From Rikenella sp031551865 (lineage in GTDB: Bacteria; Bacteroidota; Bacteroidia; Bacteroidales; Rikenellaceae): a stretch of 64,000 nucleotides of DNA. The stretch spans positions 26,241 to 90,240 of the forward strand of contig JAVBMY010000009.1 of NCBI GenBank assembly GCA_031551865.1, read 5' to 3'. Under the pieces are notes generated by a model. The model was given only the letters and a program-made list of their open reading frames with translations. It was not told the origin of the DNA and did not search any database. Positions 54,365 through 62,904 of the stretch are shown here, piece by piece; position 1 is the first letter of the stretch; each line of letters opens with the position of its first letter. Both the position numbers and the translations under genes were made by a program.

Positions 54365-55681
54365 CTACAACAAATCCTTCCCGATGTCGCGCCGGCAATA
54401 CATTCCCTCGTAAGAGAGTTGCCCGATAGTCCGGTAAGATTGTGCGGCGGCAGCTTCTATGCCCTCGTCCGAAAGCGAAGTTACAGCCAGTACACGGCCT
54501 CCGGCAGTGACCACACTACCGGCCTTCACGGCCGTACCGGCATGGAATACCACGCTGTCGACAGGGATCCGGCCAATGGGAAGTCCGGCTTCGGGCAGTC
54601 CGCCGATCTCGTATCCTTTTGCGAAATCGCCCGGATAACCGCCCGACACGCAGACTACCGTCACCGCCGTCGAGGGGGTCACCTCAAAGGTCTTCTCGGC
54701 AAGGATACCGTGCGCCAGCCCTTCGAGCAACTCGACCACATCGGAAGTGATACGCGGGAAAACCACCTCGGTTTCGGGGTCGCCCATCCGCACGTTATAT
54801 TCGATCACATAAGGGTCGCCGCCGCAGTTCATCAGGCCGATGAACACGAAGCCCGTATAATCGAGCCCGTCGGTTTCGATACCTTTGACCGTCGGTTCGA
54901 CGATGCGCGTACGCACCTTCTCCATAAACGCCGCGTCGGCAAAAGACACCGGAGAGACGGCTCCCATACCGCCGGTATTGAGGCCCGTGTCGCCTTCGCC
55001 CACGCGTTTGTAGTCTTTCGCTTCGGGCAGTATTTTATAGCTGCGGCCATCAGTGGCCACGAACACAGAAAGTTCGATACCGTGGAGATACTCCTCGATC
55101 ACGACCCGCTCCGACGCCGCGCCGAACTTGCCGCCGAGCATCTCGCGGAGCTCATTCTCCGCCCCGGCCAGCGTATCGAGGATCAGTACGCCCTTTCCGG
55201 CGGCCAACCCGTCGGCCTTCAATACATAAGGGGGCTTCAACGACTTCAGAAAGGTAATGCCCTCGTCGATATTCCCGGCAGTCACCGCCATATAGCGTGC
55301 AGTCGGGATGCCATGCCGGGCCATAAAAGCTTTGGCGAACTCTTTGCTCCCTTCAAGGCGAGCCGCCTCGGCAGCAGGCCCCACCACAGGGATATGCCGC
55401 ACTTCGGGATCGCCGAGGAAATAGTCCTTCAGGCCCCCCACCAGCGGTTGCTCGGGCCCCACGACCACCATATTGATGTTGTTGTTCAGCGCAAACTGCT
55501 TAAGGGCGGCAAAGTTCATCACCTCGATGTCCACGTTCGTAGCACACGATACCGTTCCGGCATTCCCGGGGGCGACATATAATTTTTCGAGGCGCGGGCT
55601 CTGGGCAATTTTCCAGGCGATGGCATGTTCGCGGCCTCCGCTGCCTACCAGCAGGATATTGATTTTCTCGGGTAAATTCAT
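54365..55681 (-). CDS. purD: Phosphoribosylamine-glycine ligase
   Basis: Second step of purine synthesis, joining glycine to phosphoribosylamine. The 438-aa ATP-grasp protein starts INILLVGSGGREHAIAWKIA, followed by VVGPEQPLVGGL, PPYVLKADGLAAGKGVLI, and NVRMGDPETEVVFPRI. A minus-strand TATCTTTG (55727 to 55720) is its likely promoter. It is divergent from the S46 peptidase and convergent with the lytic transglycosylase. Confidence 0.96.
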   Translation of the reverse strand: MNLPEKINILLVGSGGREHAIAWKIAQSPRLEKLYVAPGNAGTVSCATNVDIEVMNFAALKQFALNNNINMVVVGPEQPLVGGLKDYFLGDPEVRHIPVVGPAAEAARLEGSKEFAKAFMARHGIPTARYMAVTAGNIDEGITFLKSLKPPYVLKADGLAAGKGVLILDTLAGAENELREMLGGKFGAASERVVIEEYLHGIELSVFVATDGRSYKILPEAKDYKRVGEGDTGLNTGGMGAVSPVSFADAAFMEKVRTRIVEPTVKGIETDGLDYTGFVFIGLMNCGGDPYVIEYNVRMGDPETEVVFPRITSDVVELLEGLAHGILAEKTFEVTPSTAVTVVCVSGGYPGDFAKGYEIGGLPEAGLPIGRIPVDSVVFHAGTAVKAGSVVTAGGRVLAVTSLSDEGIEAAAAQSYRTIGQLSYEGMYCRRDIGKDLL

Positions 55682-55719
55682 TCTCTAAGATTACTTCGGA
55701 TTTCGTTTTGATTACCGCG

Positions 55720-55727
55720 CAAAGATA
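55720..55727 (-). promoter_or_regulatory. Promoter -7 element of purD
   Basis: TATCTTTG on the minus strand, 39 nt before the purD start; the -33 region (TTTTAT) is only a partial match. Confidence 0.6.
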
Positions 55728-55841
55728 GCTAAATTTGATGCCAATAAAATTACCCGACGTGCTAATTAGCAAAGGCACGGCCATCACGGACAGTGAGTGC
55801 CGAGCACGAAAAACGACGAATAAATTTCAATCTCTAACCCC

Positions 55842-58031
55842 ATGAAGAAAAAGATACTCCTGCCTATCCTCGCATTTTTCGCTTACGTAACGCCCGTGCA
55901 TGCCGACGAAGGCATGTGGTTACTGCCTTTTATCGAACAGATGAACATGCAGGCCATGAAAAAAGCGGGCCTCAAACTCAAAGCCTCGGACATCTACAAC
56001 ACCGGCGGCACTTCGCTCAAAGACGCCATCGTGATCTTCGGAGGCGGCTGCACCGGCGAAATCGTGTCGCCCAACGGGCTGCTGCTCACCAACCACCACT
56101 GCGGCTACGATGCCATCCAGCAACACAGCAGCGTCGAACACGACTACCTGCGCGACGGCTTCTGGGCCATGTCGCAGCAGGAAGAACTGCCTACGCCCGG
56201 CCTCGCCGTAACCTTCATCCGCGAGATCCGCGACGTGACCGCCGAAGTACTCAAAGGTGTCGCAACCGATATGGACGGCAAACAACGCGACTCGATCATC
56301 GCGGTAAACGTAAAGACTCTTACAACCCCTTATCTCGAAAGCAAAGAGAACAAAGCAAAATCCATCAGCGCATACATAACCCCAATGTTCGCCGGCAACC
56401 AATACCTGCTGTTCGTCACCCAGCGCTACAACGACGTGCGCATGGTGGGCGCTCCGCCCTCGTCGATCGGCAAGTTCGGCGGCGACACCGACAACTGGAT
56501 GTGGCCCCGCCACACCGGCGACTTCTCGGTTTTCCGTGTCTACGCCGATAAAGACGGCAACCCCGCCAACTACTCGGCCGACAACGTGCCGTTGAATACC
56601 CCGAAATTCCTCGAAGTATCGCTCAAAGGCGTGAAAGAGGGCGACTTCTCGATGATCATGGGCTTCCCCGGGCGCACCAACCGCTACATGACCTCGTGGG
56701 AGATCGACCAGGTACTCGGCCAGGACAACCCTATCCGAATCTTCGTGCGCGGCGAACGCCAGGCCATTCTTTGGGAAGACATGATGGCCGATCAAGGGGT
56801 ACGCATCATGTATTCGAGCATCTATGCCCGCTCGGCCAACTACTGGAAAAATTCGATCGGTATGACCCGCGGCCTGCGCCGCCTCGACGTCAAAGGTAAA
56901 AAAGAGGCCCAGCAACAGGAATTCATCGACTGGGTGAACGCCTCGGCCGAACGTAAACAGCTTTACGGCCAAGCGCTCCCCATGATCCAACAAGCCGTGA
57001 CCGGACGCTGCCCGGCAGCCTCCACCATGCAATGGATAAACGAAGCGTTGCTGAACTCGATTCCTCCACTTGTTGTCACACGTGCTTACAGCAGCTCGCT
57101 ATTGAGTGCGAACTCCAACACAAGCGATTCTATAACGAAAGTGGTCCTAACACAAGTGGGAAAAAATGTGTTCAAAAACTACAATCCCGCCACCGAACGC
57201 AAAGTATTGGCCCGCATGTTGCAAGTCTTCGTCGACAGCGTAGCCGTTGCCGACCGCCCGACAGCCCTGCAAAAGATCAATTCGACCGACGTTCCTGCAT
57301 TTGCCGCTTATTTGTCCGACAGTTCGCTGTTCACCTGCCCGCAACGCTATTTCGACGCCCTCGAAAAGTTCGACCGCCAACAATGGCTCAACGATCCGAT
57401 GGCCACACTGGGTGCTTCGATCAGCATAAAACTCAATGAACTAACAGCCGCACAATCCCCCTATGCCCAGCAATTCGCCACCGGCCAACGCCTTTGGGAA
57501 GCCGGCCTGATGGAGATGAACAACTACGGCAAGCCCGGCGGTAAAGCTATGGCCCCCGACGCCAACTTCACCCTGCGCCTCACCTATGGCAACGTACTCT
57601 CCTACTGGCCCGCCGACGCCAACTTCTACAACTATTTCACCACGCTGGGCGGCGTGATCGCCAAGAAAGACAACGCCAACCCCGAATTCGTAGTGCCCGA
57701 CCGTCTGGTGGAACTTTACCGCAGCCGCAACTACGGCCCGTATGCCGTGACCACCACAATCAACGGCGTACCCAAAAGCACCGATGTCCCGGTGGGCCTG
57801 CTTTCGAACAACGACATCACCGGAGGCAACTCCGGCAGCCCCATCATGGACGCCTACGGGCGCCTGATCGGCCTGGCCTTCGATGGCAACTGGGAAGCCA
57901 TGAGCGGCGACATCGCCTTCGAGCCCGACCTGCAACGTACCATCTCGGTCGACATCCGCTATGTGCTATTCATCATCGACAAATACGCCGGATGCACCCG
58001 CCTGATCGACGAAATGACGATCGTAAAATAA
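55842..58031 (+). CDS. S46 family dipeptidyl-peptidase (DPP7/DPP11 type)
   Basis: Periplasmic serine peptidase that removes N-terminal dipeptides, feeding on protein. The 729-aa protein has a signal peptide (1-21), catalytic His85 in LLTNHHCGYD, Asp in DNWMWPRHTGD and Ser664 in GGNSGSPI. The residue 18 after the Ser is Gly682 (GLAFDGNW); in P. gingivalis enzymes Gly here marks DPP7 (hydrophobic P1) and Arg marks DPP11 (acidic P1), so DPP7-like preference is inferred. It precedes deoC. Confidence 0.94.
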   Translation: MKKKILLPILAFFAYVTPVHADEGMWLLPFIEQMNMQAMKKAGLKLKASDIYNTGGTSLKDAIVIFGGGCTGEIVSPNGLLLTNHHCGYDAIQQHSSVEHDYLRDGFWAMSQQEELPTPGLAVTFIREIRDVTAEVLKGVATDMDGKQRDSIIAVNVKTLTTPYLESKENKAKSISAYITPMFAGNQYLLFVTQRYNDVRMVGAPPSSIGKFGGDTDNWMWPRHTGDFSVFRVYADKDGNPANYSADNVPLNTPKFLEVSLKGVKEGDFSMIMGFPGRTNRYMTSWEIDQVLGQDNPIRIFVRGERQAILWEDMMADQGVRIMYSSIYARSANYWKNSIGMTRGLRRLDVKGKKEAQQQEFIDWVNASAERKQLYGQALPMIQQAVTGRCPAASTMQWINEALLNSIPPLVVTRAYSSSLLSANSNTSDSITKVVLTQVGKNVFKNYNPATERKVLARMLQVFVDSVAVADRPTALQKINSTDVPAFAAYLSDSSLFTCPQRYFDALEKFDRQQWLNDPMATLGASISIKLNELTAAQSPYAQQFATGQRLWEAGLMEMNNYGKPGGKAMAPDANFTLRLTYGNVLSYWPADANFYNYFTTLGGVIAKKDNANPEFVVPDRLVELYRSRNYGPYAVTTTINGVPKSTDVPVGLLSNNDITGGNSGSPIMDAYGRLIGLAFDGNWEAMSGDIAFEPDLQRTISVDIRYVLFIIDKYAGCTRLIDEMTIVK

Positions 58032-58115
58032 TCCTATCCCTTGCCGGATGCCGGACAAACATGCCGACGTCCGAACAGGCCACCGGAGATAACCCAACAC
58101 ATAAGGTTCCACATA

Positions 58116-58943
58116 ATGATCAACCCGAAAGACATAAACTCCGTCGTGGAACGGGCTAAGACCACAGCCGAAGCGCTACTCTCCTCGGGAGAAAGCGCCA
58201 ACGCCCTGCGTACCTGCCTCGCCTGCACCGACTACACCACCCTCAAAGAGACCGACACCCCGGCCTCGGTAACAGCACTGGCCAAAGAGGCGCTTGCGCT
58301 TGCCGGCTGCGGCCTGCCTCCGGTCGCTTCGGTATGCGTCTACCCGTCGCTGGTCGATGCCGCCGGTGTGGCACTCGGCGACTCCGAGATCGGCATCACG
58401 GCCGTATGCGGAGGGTTCCCCTCGGGACAGACCTACGCAGAGGTGAAAGTACTCGAATGTGCCATGGCCGTCGAGAACGGCGCCGATGAGGTCGACATCG
58501 TGATCAACGTCGGGGCAATCCTCTCGGGCGAATACGACATCGCCCGCAGCGAGATAGAAATGATCCGGCAGGAGCTCGGCGACGACGCCCTGCTGAAAGT
58601 GATCCTTGAAACCGGATCGCTCGGATCGTCCGAGACCATAGCCAAAGCAGCCACCATCGCCCTGGAGGCCGGGGCCGACTTCATCAAGACCTCGACCGGG
58701 AAAACCCCGGTCTCGGCCACCCCCGAAGCCGCCGCGGTCATGTGCCGGGCGCTCGAAGCCTTCCTCAAGTCCACCGGCCAGCGAAAAGGGATCAAAGTCG
58801 CGGGCGGCATCAAGACCCCCGGCGACGCCCTACTCTACTATTGTATCGTACGCGAAACGCTGGGCGAAGCGTGGCTCAACCCGCAACTGTTCCGCATCGG
58901 CGCCAGCGATCTGGTCAAAAACATCGAAGCCGCACTGGCATAA
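58116..58943 (+). CDS. deoC: Deoxyribose-phosphate aldolase
   Basis: Splits deoxyribose-5-phosphate into glyceraldehyde-3-phosphate and acetaldehyde. From ATG 58116 (MINPKDINSVV) the protein is 275 aa. Schiff-base Lys is in FIKTSTGKTPVSA and the second Lys in GIKVAGGIKTPGDAL; VCVYPSLVDAA and DEVDIVINVGAI also fit. It starts 84 bp after the peptidase gene. Confidence 0.95.
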   Translation: MINPKDINSVVERAKTTAEALLSSGESANALRTCLACTDYTTLKETDTPASVTALAKEALALAGCGLPPVASVCVYPSLVDAAGVALGDSEIGITAVCGGFPSGQTYAEVKVLECAMAVENGADEVDIVINVGAILSGEYDIARSEIEMIRQELGDDALLKVILETGSLGSSETIAKAATIALEAGADFIKTSTGKTPVSATPEAAAVMCRALEAFLKSTGQRKGIKVAGGIKTPGDALLYYCIVRETLGEAWLNPQLFRIGASDLVKNIEAALA

Positions 58944-59004
58944 CCGAGTTCATACCCAACACACGAACGAGACCACACCGGAATCAGCCCCGTATAACCG
59001 AGGC

Positions 59005-59012
59005 TATATTTG
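59005..59012 (+). promoter_or_regulatory. Promoter -7 element abutting the next start codon
   Basis: TATATTTG ends 4 nt before the ATG at 59017, the same spacing as at 44559. No -33 match. Confidence 0.45.
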
Positions 59013-59016
59013 CACC

Positions 59017-59541
59017 ATGGGAAAAGAGAAACACACAGGCACAGCACACGAACGCATCTACTTCAGGCTCGACAAGCGCACCCGCTGGATGTCGCTGCTG
59101 ATCCTGCTGGTAGTCGGCGCGGGCATCGCCCTGTTGTTCTACGTTTCGGGCGCCAGTTACCTGCCCGCGTGGTTTTCGGCCCTGATCGGGGCAGTGGTCC
59201 TGTTGGCGCTGATCTCGATCCCCCGCTTCATGCACATATCGCCGCACTCGCTCGAAATACACTGCACGCTGGAACTGGCTAAAATATCGTTCGGCGAAAT
59301 CAAAAGTATGCGTTACCTCGAACCCTCGGACATGCGCTACTGCTTTCCGCTGACAGGCGTCTACGGGTTCTTCGGCTATTTCGGCTACTACGTCAATCCC
59401 CGTACCCGCCGCATATTCAAAGTCTACGGTGGACAATGGCGTAATTTCGTGATGATCGAAACCATCTATGACCAGCAGATTGTAATCTGCTGCCCCGACG
59501 GCATATCGCTCATCGCCGAGATCGAGAAATACACTCATTAG
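59017..59541 (+). CDS. Membrane protein with PH-like domain
   Basis: A 174-aa protein with a charged N-terminus, two membrane helices (about 25-43 and 50-70) and a soluble beta-rich C-terminal part (ISPHSLEIHCTLELAKISFGEIKSMRYLEPSD...FKVYGGQWRNFVMIETIYDQQIVICC), like bacterial PH-domain proteins. The family name is uncertain. The next gene starts 6 bp later, so they are cotranscribed. Confidence 0.7.
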   Translation: MGKEKHTGTAHERIYFRLDKRTRWMSLLILLVVGAGIALLFYVSGASYLPAWFSALIGAVVLLALISIPRFMHISPHSLEIHCTLELAKISFGEIKSMRYLEPSDMRYCFPLTGVYGFFGYFGYYVNPRTRRIFKVYGGQWRNFVMIETIYDQQIVICCPDGISLIAEIEKYTH

Positions 59542-59547
59542 CGCGCC

Positions 59548-60579
59548 ATGGATCTCGACCTTACCCGCCAGAGCCTGCTGAAGACCGTCTTCTATTTCCT
59601 GATCCTCACGACCATATTCTGGGGCGTCGAATTCTTCCAGCCCACACGCGAAGGATTGGCCGGATTGGCCTCCGTGCCGTTGTCGGACCAAGCCCCGCAA
59701 ATGGGGCTGGGGACCCTGATCAACGACTTCATCGCCGGGTTCCCCGTTCTTGGGATTCTCCTTTCATCGCTACTGGTCTTCGTCAACTCGTTCCTGGTGA
59801 CCCGGATCATCATCCGCAACGTCATTTTCCTTGAGCGTACCTACATGCCGGCCATCGTCTACCTGCTCATCAGTTCCGGCTACTACAACTCGTACATGAG
59901 TTTCCTGCCCTTATCAGCCGCCCTGCTCATGCTCATCGGTATATCGTCGATATTCCGCAGCGCCGACGTCAAGAGACTAGCCTCGGGGCACTACCTGGCC
60001 AGCGGTTTTGCCTTCGGAGTGGCCGGGATACTCTATGCGCCTGCCCTGCTATTCGTCATATTGCTTTTCATCGGCCTGCTACAGTTCCGCCTGTTCGACC
60101 TCCGCGAATGGGTCTCGGCCATCGCAGGATGGGGACTTCCGGCCTTCTTTTACGCCTACATCGTATGGCTGGCGGGCGGTGAATTCACGGCCATCTTTTC
60201 TGAAGCCAAAGAAGCTTTGCTGACCTTCACCCCCCTGCCATCCCTAAAGCTGATATCCATTTTCGAATGGGTATTTATCGGTTGCGTGGGCGTGATGCTG
60301 CTCCTTTCGCTTTGGGCTTTCGCTACCCGGCGCAACAGCTACAAGGCAAAGCCCAAGAAGACCTATCTCTTTTTCATCTGGATGCTCATGGTTGCCGGAG
60401 CCGTCATGACCTTCGCCCCGTGCCATTCGCTCTACCAGCTCCCGCTCGTGGCCATTCCGCTGGCCGTGATCATACCGACCTATGCCAACCGGCGAAAGCT
60501 CAACTTCGTGGCCGGATTTACCTACACACTGATGATCGGCTGCGCCGTCGTCATCCACTTGTTACCCCTGTTCTTATAA
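59548..60579 (+). CDS. DUF6427 family multi-pass membrane protein
   Basis: A 343-aa protein with about nine to ten membrane helices and short loops, resembling DUF6427, known in Bacteroidetes and of unknown role. The RNVIFLERTYMPAIVYLLISSGYYNSYMSFLPLS segment and YAPALLFVILLFIGLLQFR fit that family. It lies 6 bp after the PH-like gene and 11 bp before the oxidoreductase; the three probably form one operon. Confidence 0.7.
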   Translation: MDLDLTRQSLLKTVFYFLILTTIFWGVEFFQPTREGLAGLASVPLSDQAPQMGLGTLINDFIAGFPVLGILLSSLLVFVNSFLVTRIIIRNVIFLERTYMPAIVYLLISSGYYNSYMSFLPLSAALLMLIGISSIFRSADVKRLASGHYLASGFAFGVAGILYAPALLFVILLFIGLLQFRLFDLREWVSAIAGWGLPAFFYAYIVWLAGGEFTAIFSEAKEALLTFTPLPSLKLISIFEWVFIGCVGVMLLLSLWAFATRRNSYKAKPKKTYLFFIWMLMVAGAVMTFAPCHSLYQLPLVAIPLAVIIPTYANRRKLNFVAGFTYTLMIGCAVVIHLLPLFL

Positions 60580-60590
60580 CCGTTATCCGC

Positions 60591-61376
60591 ATGTCACAAC
60601 AGCACCTCAGAACCGCACTGATCACCGGAGCCACCTCGGGCATCGGCGAAGCCACAGCCCGCCGCCTGGCCCGGAGCGGCAATTACAGGCTCATCCTGAC
60701 CGGAAGGCGCAGCCACAGGCTCGAAACCCTGAAACGATCGCTGTCGGCGGATTATGGATGCGACATACTGGCCCTGGTTTTCGATGTCCGTATCCGCTCC
60801 GCGGTCGAGGCCGCGCTGGAAGGGCTCGACCCCGAATGGCGGGAAATCGACGTGCTGGTCAACAATGCCGGACTGGCCGCCGGACTTTCCCATGTCGACA
60901 AAGACGATCCCGAAAACTGGGAACGCATGATCGACACCAACATCAAAGGACTACTCTACGTGAGCCGCTCCGTGGCCGGGCGTATGATCGCGAGCGGCCG
61001 TGGCGGGCACATCATCAACATAGGCTCCATCGCCGGGGTGCAAGTCTACGAAAACGGGGCCGTCTATTGTGCCTCGAAACACGCCGTGCATGCCCTGTCG
61101 CAGGGGATGCGCGAGGACTTCCTCGGGCATGGCATCCGGGTGAGCGAGGTGCGTCCGGGGATGACCGAAACCGAATTCTCGCTGGTTCGGTTCGCCGGCG
61201 ATACTGTCCGCGCCCATTCGGTGTACGAAGGCGTCGAAGCCCTTACCGGCGACGACATCGCCCGCACCATCGAGTGGATCCTCGCGCAGCCTTCCCACGT
61301 CTGCATCAACGACATCGAGATCACCCCAACGCAACAGGCCAATGCCTACTACACGTTCCGGAAGCCGCAGGGTTAG
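60591..61376 (+). CDS. Short-chain dehydrogenase/reductase (YdfG-like)
   Basis: NAD(P)-dependent oxidoreductase, 261 aa from ATG 60591. Cofactor motif TGATSGIGEATA, NNAG in VLVNNAGLAAG, catalytic Ser in NIGSIAGV and the YxxxK pair in YCASKHAVHAL are intact. The NADP-type Arg pair (TGRRSHRL) suggests NADPH. The closest known type acts on 3-hydroxy acids such as serine or 3-hydroxypropionate (YdfG); this is an inference. Confidence 0.9.
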   Translation: MSQQHLRTALITGATSGIGEATARRLARSGNYRLILTGRRSHRLETLKRSLSADYGCDILALVFDVRIRSAVEAALEGLDPEWREIDVLVNNAGLAAGLSHVDKDDPENWERMIDTNIKGLLYVSRSVAGRMIASGRGGHIINIGSIAGVQVYENGAVYCASKHAVHALSQGMREDFLGHGIRVSEVRPGMTETEFSLVRFAGDTVRAHSVYEGVEALTGDDIARTIEWILAQPSHVCINDIEITPTQQANAYYTFRKPQG

Positions 61377-61390
61377 TCCGTAGAAATTCG

Positions 61391-61531
61391 TTATGCTTAT
61401 ATCTGCAATCCCTGTGTCTTATACCCTTTGTTTTCGAGGGATTGTTTTTGCATATACCCGGATCGCGTGAGGCGATCCCTTCGGTCTGCCGCCGTCGGCA
61501 GATCGAAGGGGTATATTGCAGATAAGCATAA
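61391..61531. repeat. MITE-like palindromic element
   Basis: Outer arms TTATGCTTATATCTGCAAT (61391-61409) and ATTGCAGATAAGCATAA (61515-61531) pair except for a 2-nt bulge. Inside, 61477-61491 and 61496-61510 form a 15-bp hairpin with a 4-nt loop. It fills the gap between the oxidoreductase and the TonB-C gene; no T-tract. Confidence 0.7.
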
Positions 61532-61562
61532 AATTCATACCTTGCATCCATCAATCGTTGTC

Positions 61563-62072
61563 ATGAAAAACTTCCTGTTCATCCCGCTCTTGTGCTTTTT
61601 GATGGCTGTCCCTGCCGCCAACGCCAAGAAAAAGATCATTTACGTCACCGCATCGGAAACGAAAGCCGACAGTACCGCTACAACCAGACTCCCGCGGTTC
61701 AAGGAGTCCGAAAGCATCGCCGCCTTCAAAGCCTGGGCCATCAGCCAGATCGAGTACCCGCAAACGCTGATCCGGGAACGGATCGGAGGCCGGGTGGTCG
61801 CCAGTTTCACGGTGCGTGCCGACGGCAAACTGCGCAACTTCGAGATTCTCGAATCCCCACACCAACTACTTTCCGACGAAGTCCGCCGGGTAGTATTGGC
61901 CTCCGGGCGACACTGGGAGCCCGGGCTCAACGAAGGAGTATTTAGCGATTGCCAGGTGACCGTTCCATTCGACTTCGACCTCCATTCCTCCAAATCCAAG
62001 GCCGAGCGCCGCATCGAAGCCGAAACGCCACGGGAACCCGAGAAAACTTACGATCCGTACGTATTCTTATAG
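61563..62072 (+). CDS. Exported protein with TonB C-terminal domain
   Basis: From ATG 61563 the protein is 169 aa: signal peptide (1-21), then a TonB C-terminal-like domain (about 55-140): FKAWAISQIEYPQTLIRERIGGRVVASFTVRADGKLRNFEIL...VTVPFDFDL. The SFTVRADGKL block is characteristic. Unlike energy-coupling TonB, it has no membrane anchor that persists after cleavage, and no Pro-rich linker, so it is probably a periplasmic binding or signalling variant. It is not next to the exb operon. Confidence 0.85.
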   Translation: MKNFLFIPLLCFLMAVPAANAKKKIIYVTASETKADSTATTRLPRFKESESIAAFKAWAISQIEYPQTLIRERIGGRVVASFTVRADGKLRNFEILESPHQLLSDEVRRVVLASGRHWEPGLNEGVFSDCQVTVPFDFDLHSSKSKAERRIEAETPREPEKTYDPYVFL

Positions 62073-62118
62073 TCTCCGCGGGCCCGAGTCCCTTGCCGAT
62101 TGATATGAGGAAAAGTCT

Positions 62119-62126
62119 TATATTTG
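62119..62126 (+). promoter_or_regulatory. Promoter -7 element ahead of the structured region
   Basis: TATATTTG; predicted transcription would start near 62132 and run through the inverted repeats. A six-codon frame (ATG AAA CAA ACC CGC TAG, 62153-62170) lies shortly after. Confidence 0.5.
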
Positions 62127-62191
62127 CATCCACAACCAAACCCGATCTGCCTATGAAACAAACCCGCTAGACTCACACTGACCAAATCCAT

Positions 62192-62495
62192 TTTCTGCTA
62201 TTATTTAGCAGGAAATCAACATAAAAAGCGTTAGCTTTCTTCTTGCTTCTGAAACTTAGGAACTTTCAAAGCAGCCAAGAGTAAAGCGTAAACGCTCACG
62301 TTATTTATACACGTGGGCTTTACTCTATTATTTGGCTGCAATGGTTTCCTAAGACCTCAGAAGCAAGTAAGACGGTACTGGCCCACGTTTTTTATGCGCC
62401 TATGCGAGGCATAGGTTGAATCGATGGGCTAACAACCATCGCCAAAGCGGCCAGAAAAACCTAAGAAAAACCCTAATGTCCGCACAAGGGCGGAC
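62192..62495 (+). ncRNA. Candidate structured RNA leader (nested inverted repeats)
   Basis: Long stem 62242-62367: CTTGCTTCTGA/TCAGAAGCAAG (11 bp), CTTAGGAA/TTCCTAAG (8), GCAGCCAA/TTGGCTGC (8), GAGTAAAGC/GCTTTACTC (9) and an inner CACGT/ACGTG. Next a junction closed by CTGGCC/GGCCAG (62378-62383, 62449-62454) holding hairpins CCTATGC/GCATAGG (62399-62415) and CGATGG/CCATCG (62422-62441). Last a GTCCGC/GCGGAC hairpin (62478-62495), 17 nt before the next ATG. The pairings are exact; that it acts as RNA is an inference. It could also be a mobile DNA palindrome. Confidence 0.55.
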
Positions 62496-62512
62496 GTAAA
62501 ACAAAACCCGAA

Positions 62513-62824
62513 ATGAAAAAATCATTAATGGCTCTGATTGCTGTAGTTTGTTTTAGCATGAGTGCAAATGCTGGTGTTGTATTTCGCTCTCAGCAATCTG
62601 TTTGTTCAGGTAATGAACAAATAATCTTTAAAAGCAATGGCGCTGTCCAAATATGGACAAACTCCACATTGCAATATTCAGGAACATACACTATCGAAGG
62701 TAACATCATTATCATGTCCGTCGAGGGTGGAGAATTTCGCGCAAAAGCAGAAATGAATGATAGTAAAACCAGTTTATGGAATCTGACTTTTAATAACGTC
62801 AAATATCTCTCTTGCAGACAATAG
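62513..62824 (+). CDS. Small exported protein, unknown function
   Basis: A 103-aa protein with a signal peptide (1-20, cleavage after ANA) and a short beta-rich mature part with two Cys (CSGNEQ and YLSCRQ at the end), which could form a disulfide. It resembles small lipocalin-like Bacteroides proteins, but no family is certain. It is AT-rich unlike the rest of the window and follows the structured region. A hairpin (62844-62877) separates it from the next gene. Confidence 0.7.
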   Translation: MKKSLMALIAVVCFSMSANAGVVFRSQQSVCSGNEQIIFKSNGAVQIWTNSTLQYSGTYTIEGNIIIMSVEGGEFRAKAEMNDSKTSLWNLTFNNVKYLSCRQ

Positions 62825-62843
62825 TCTTGCAAGCATATCATAC

Positions 62844-62877
62844 TAATAGGGCGTGGGGTATAATCTACGCCCTATTA
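62844..62877 (+). terminator. Intergenic hairpin, partial terminator
   Basis: TAATAGGGCGT (62844-62854) with ACGCCCTATTA (62867-62877), 11 bp; no T-tract, so it may only reduce readthrough or stabilise the message. Confidence 0.5.
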
Positions 62878-62904
62878 TCGATAGGCTGATTTCAACCCAC
62901 ACAA

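Noticed and set aside
55682..55841. Purine riboswitch ahead of purD
   Set aside because: No aptamer core or conserved loop sequences are visible; only a promoter element is seen.
60267..60590. N-terminal extension of the SDR oxidoreductase
   Set aside because: The extra 108 residues are an out-of-frame reading of the DUF6427 gene; the family start is at 60591.
62242..62367. Retron msr-msd
   Set aside because: A long hairpin is present, but there is no reverse transcriptase gene in or next to the region.
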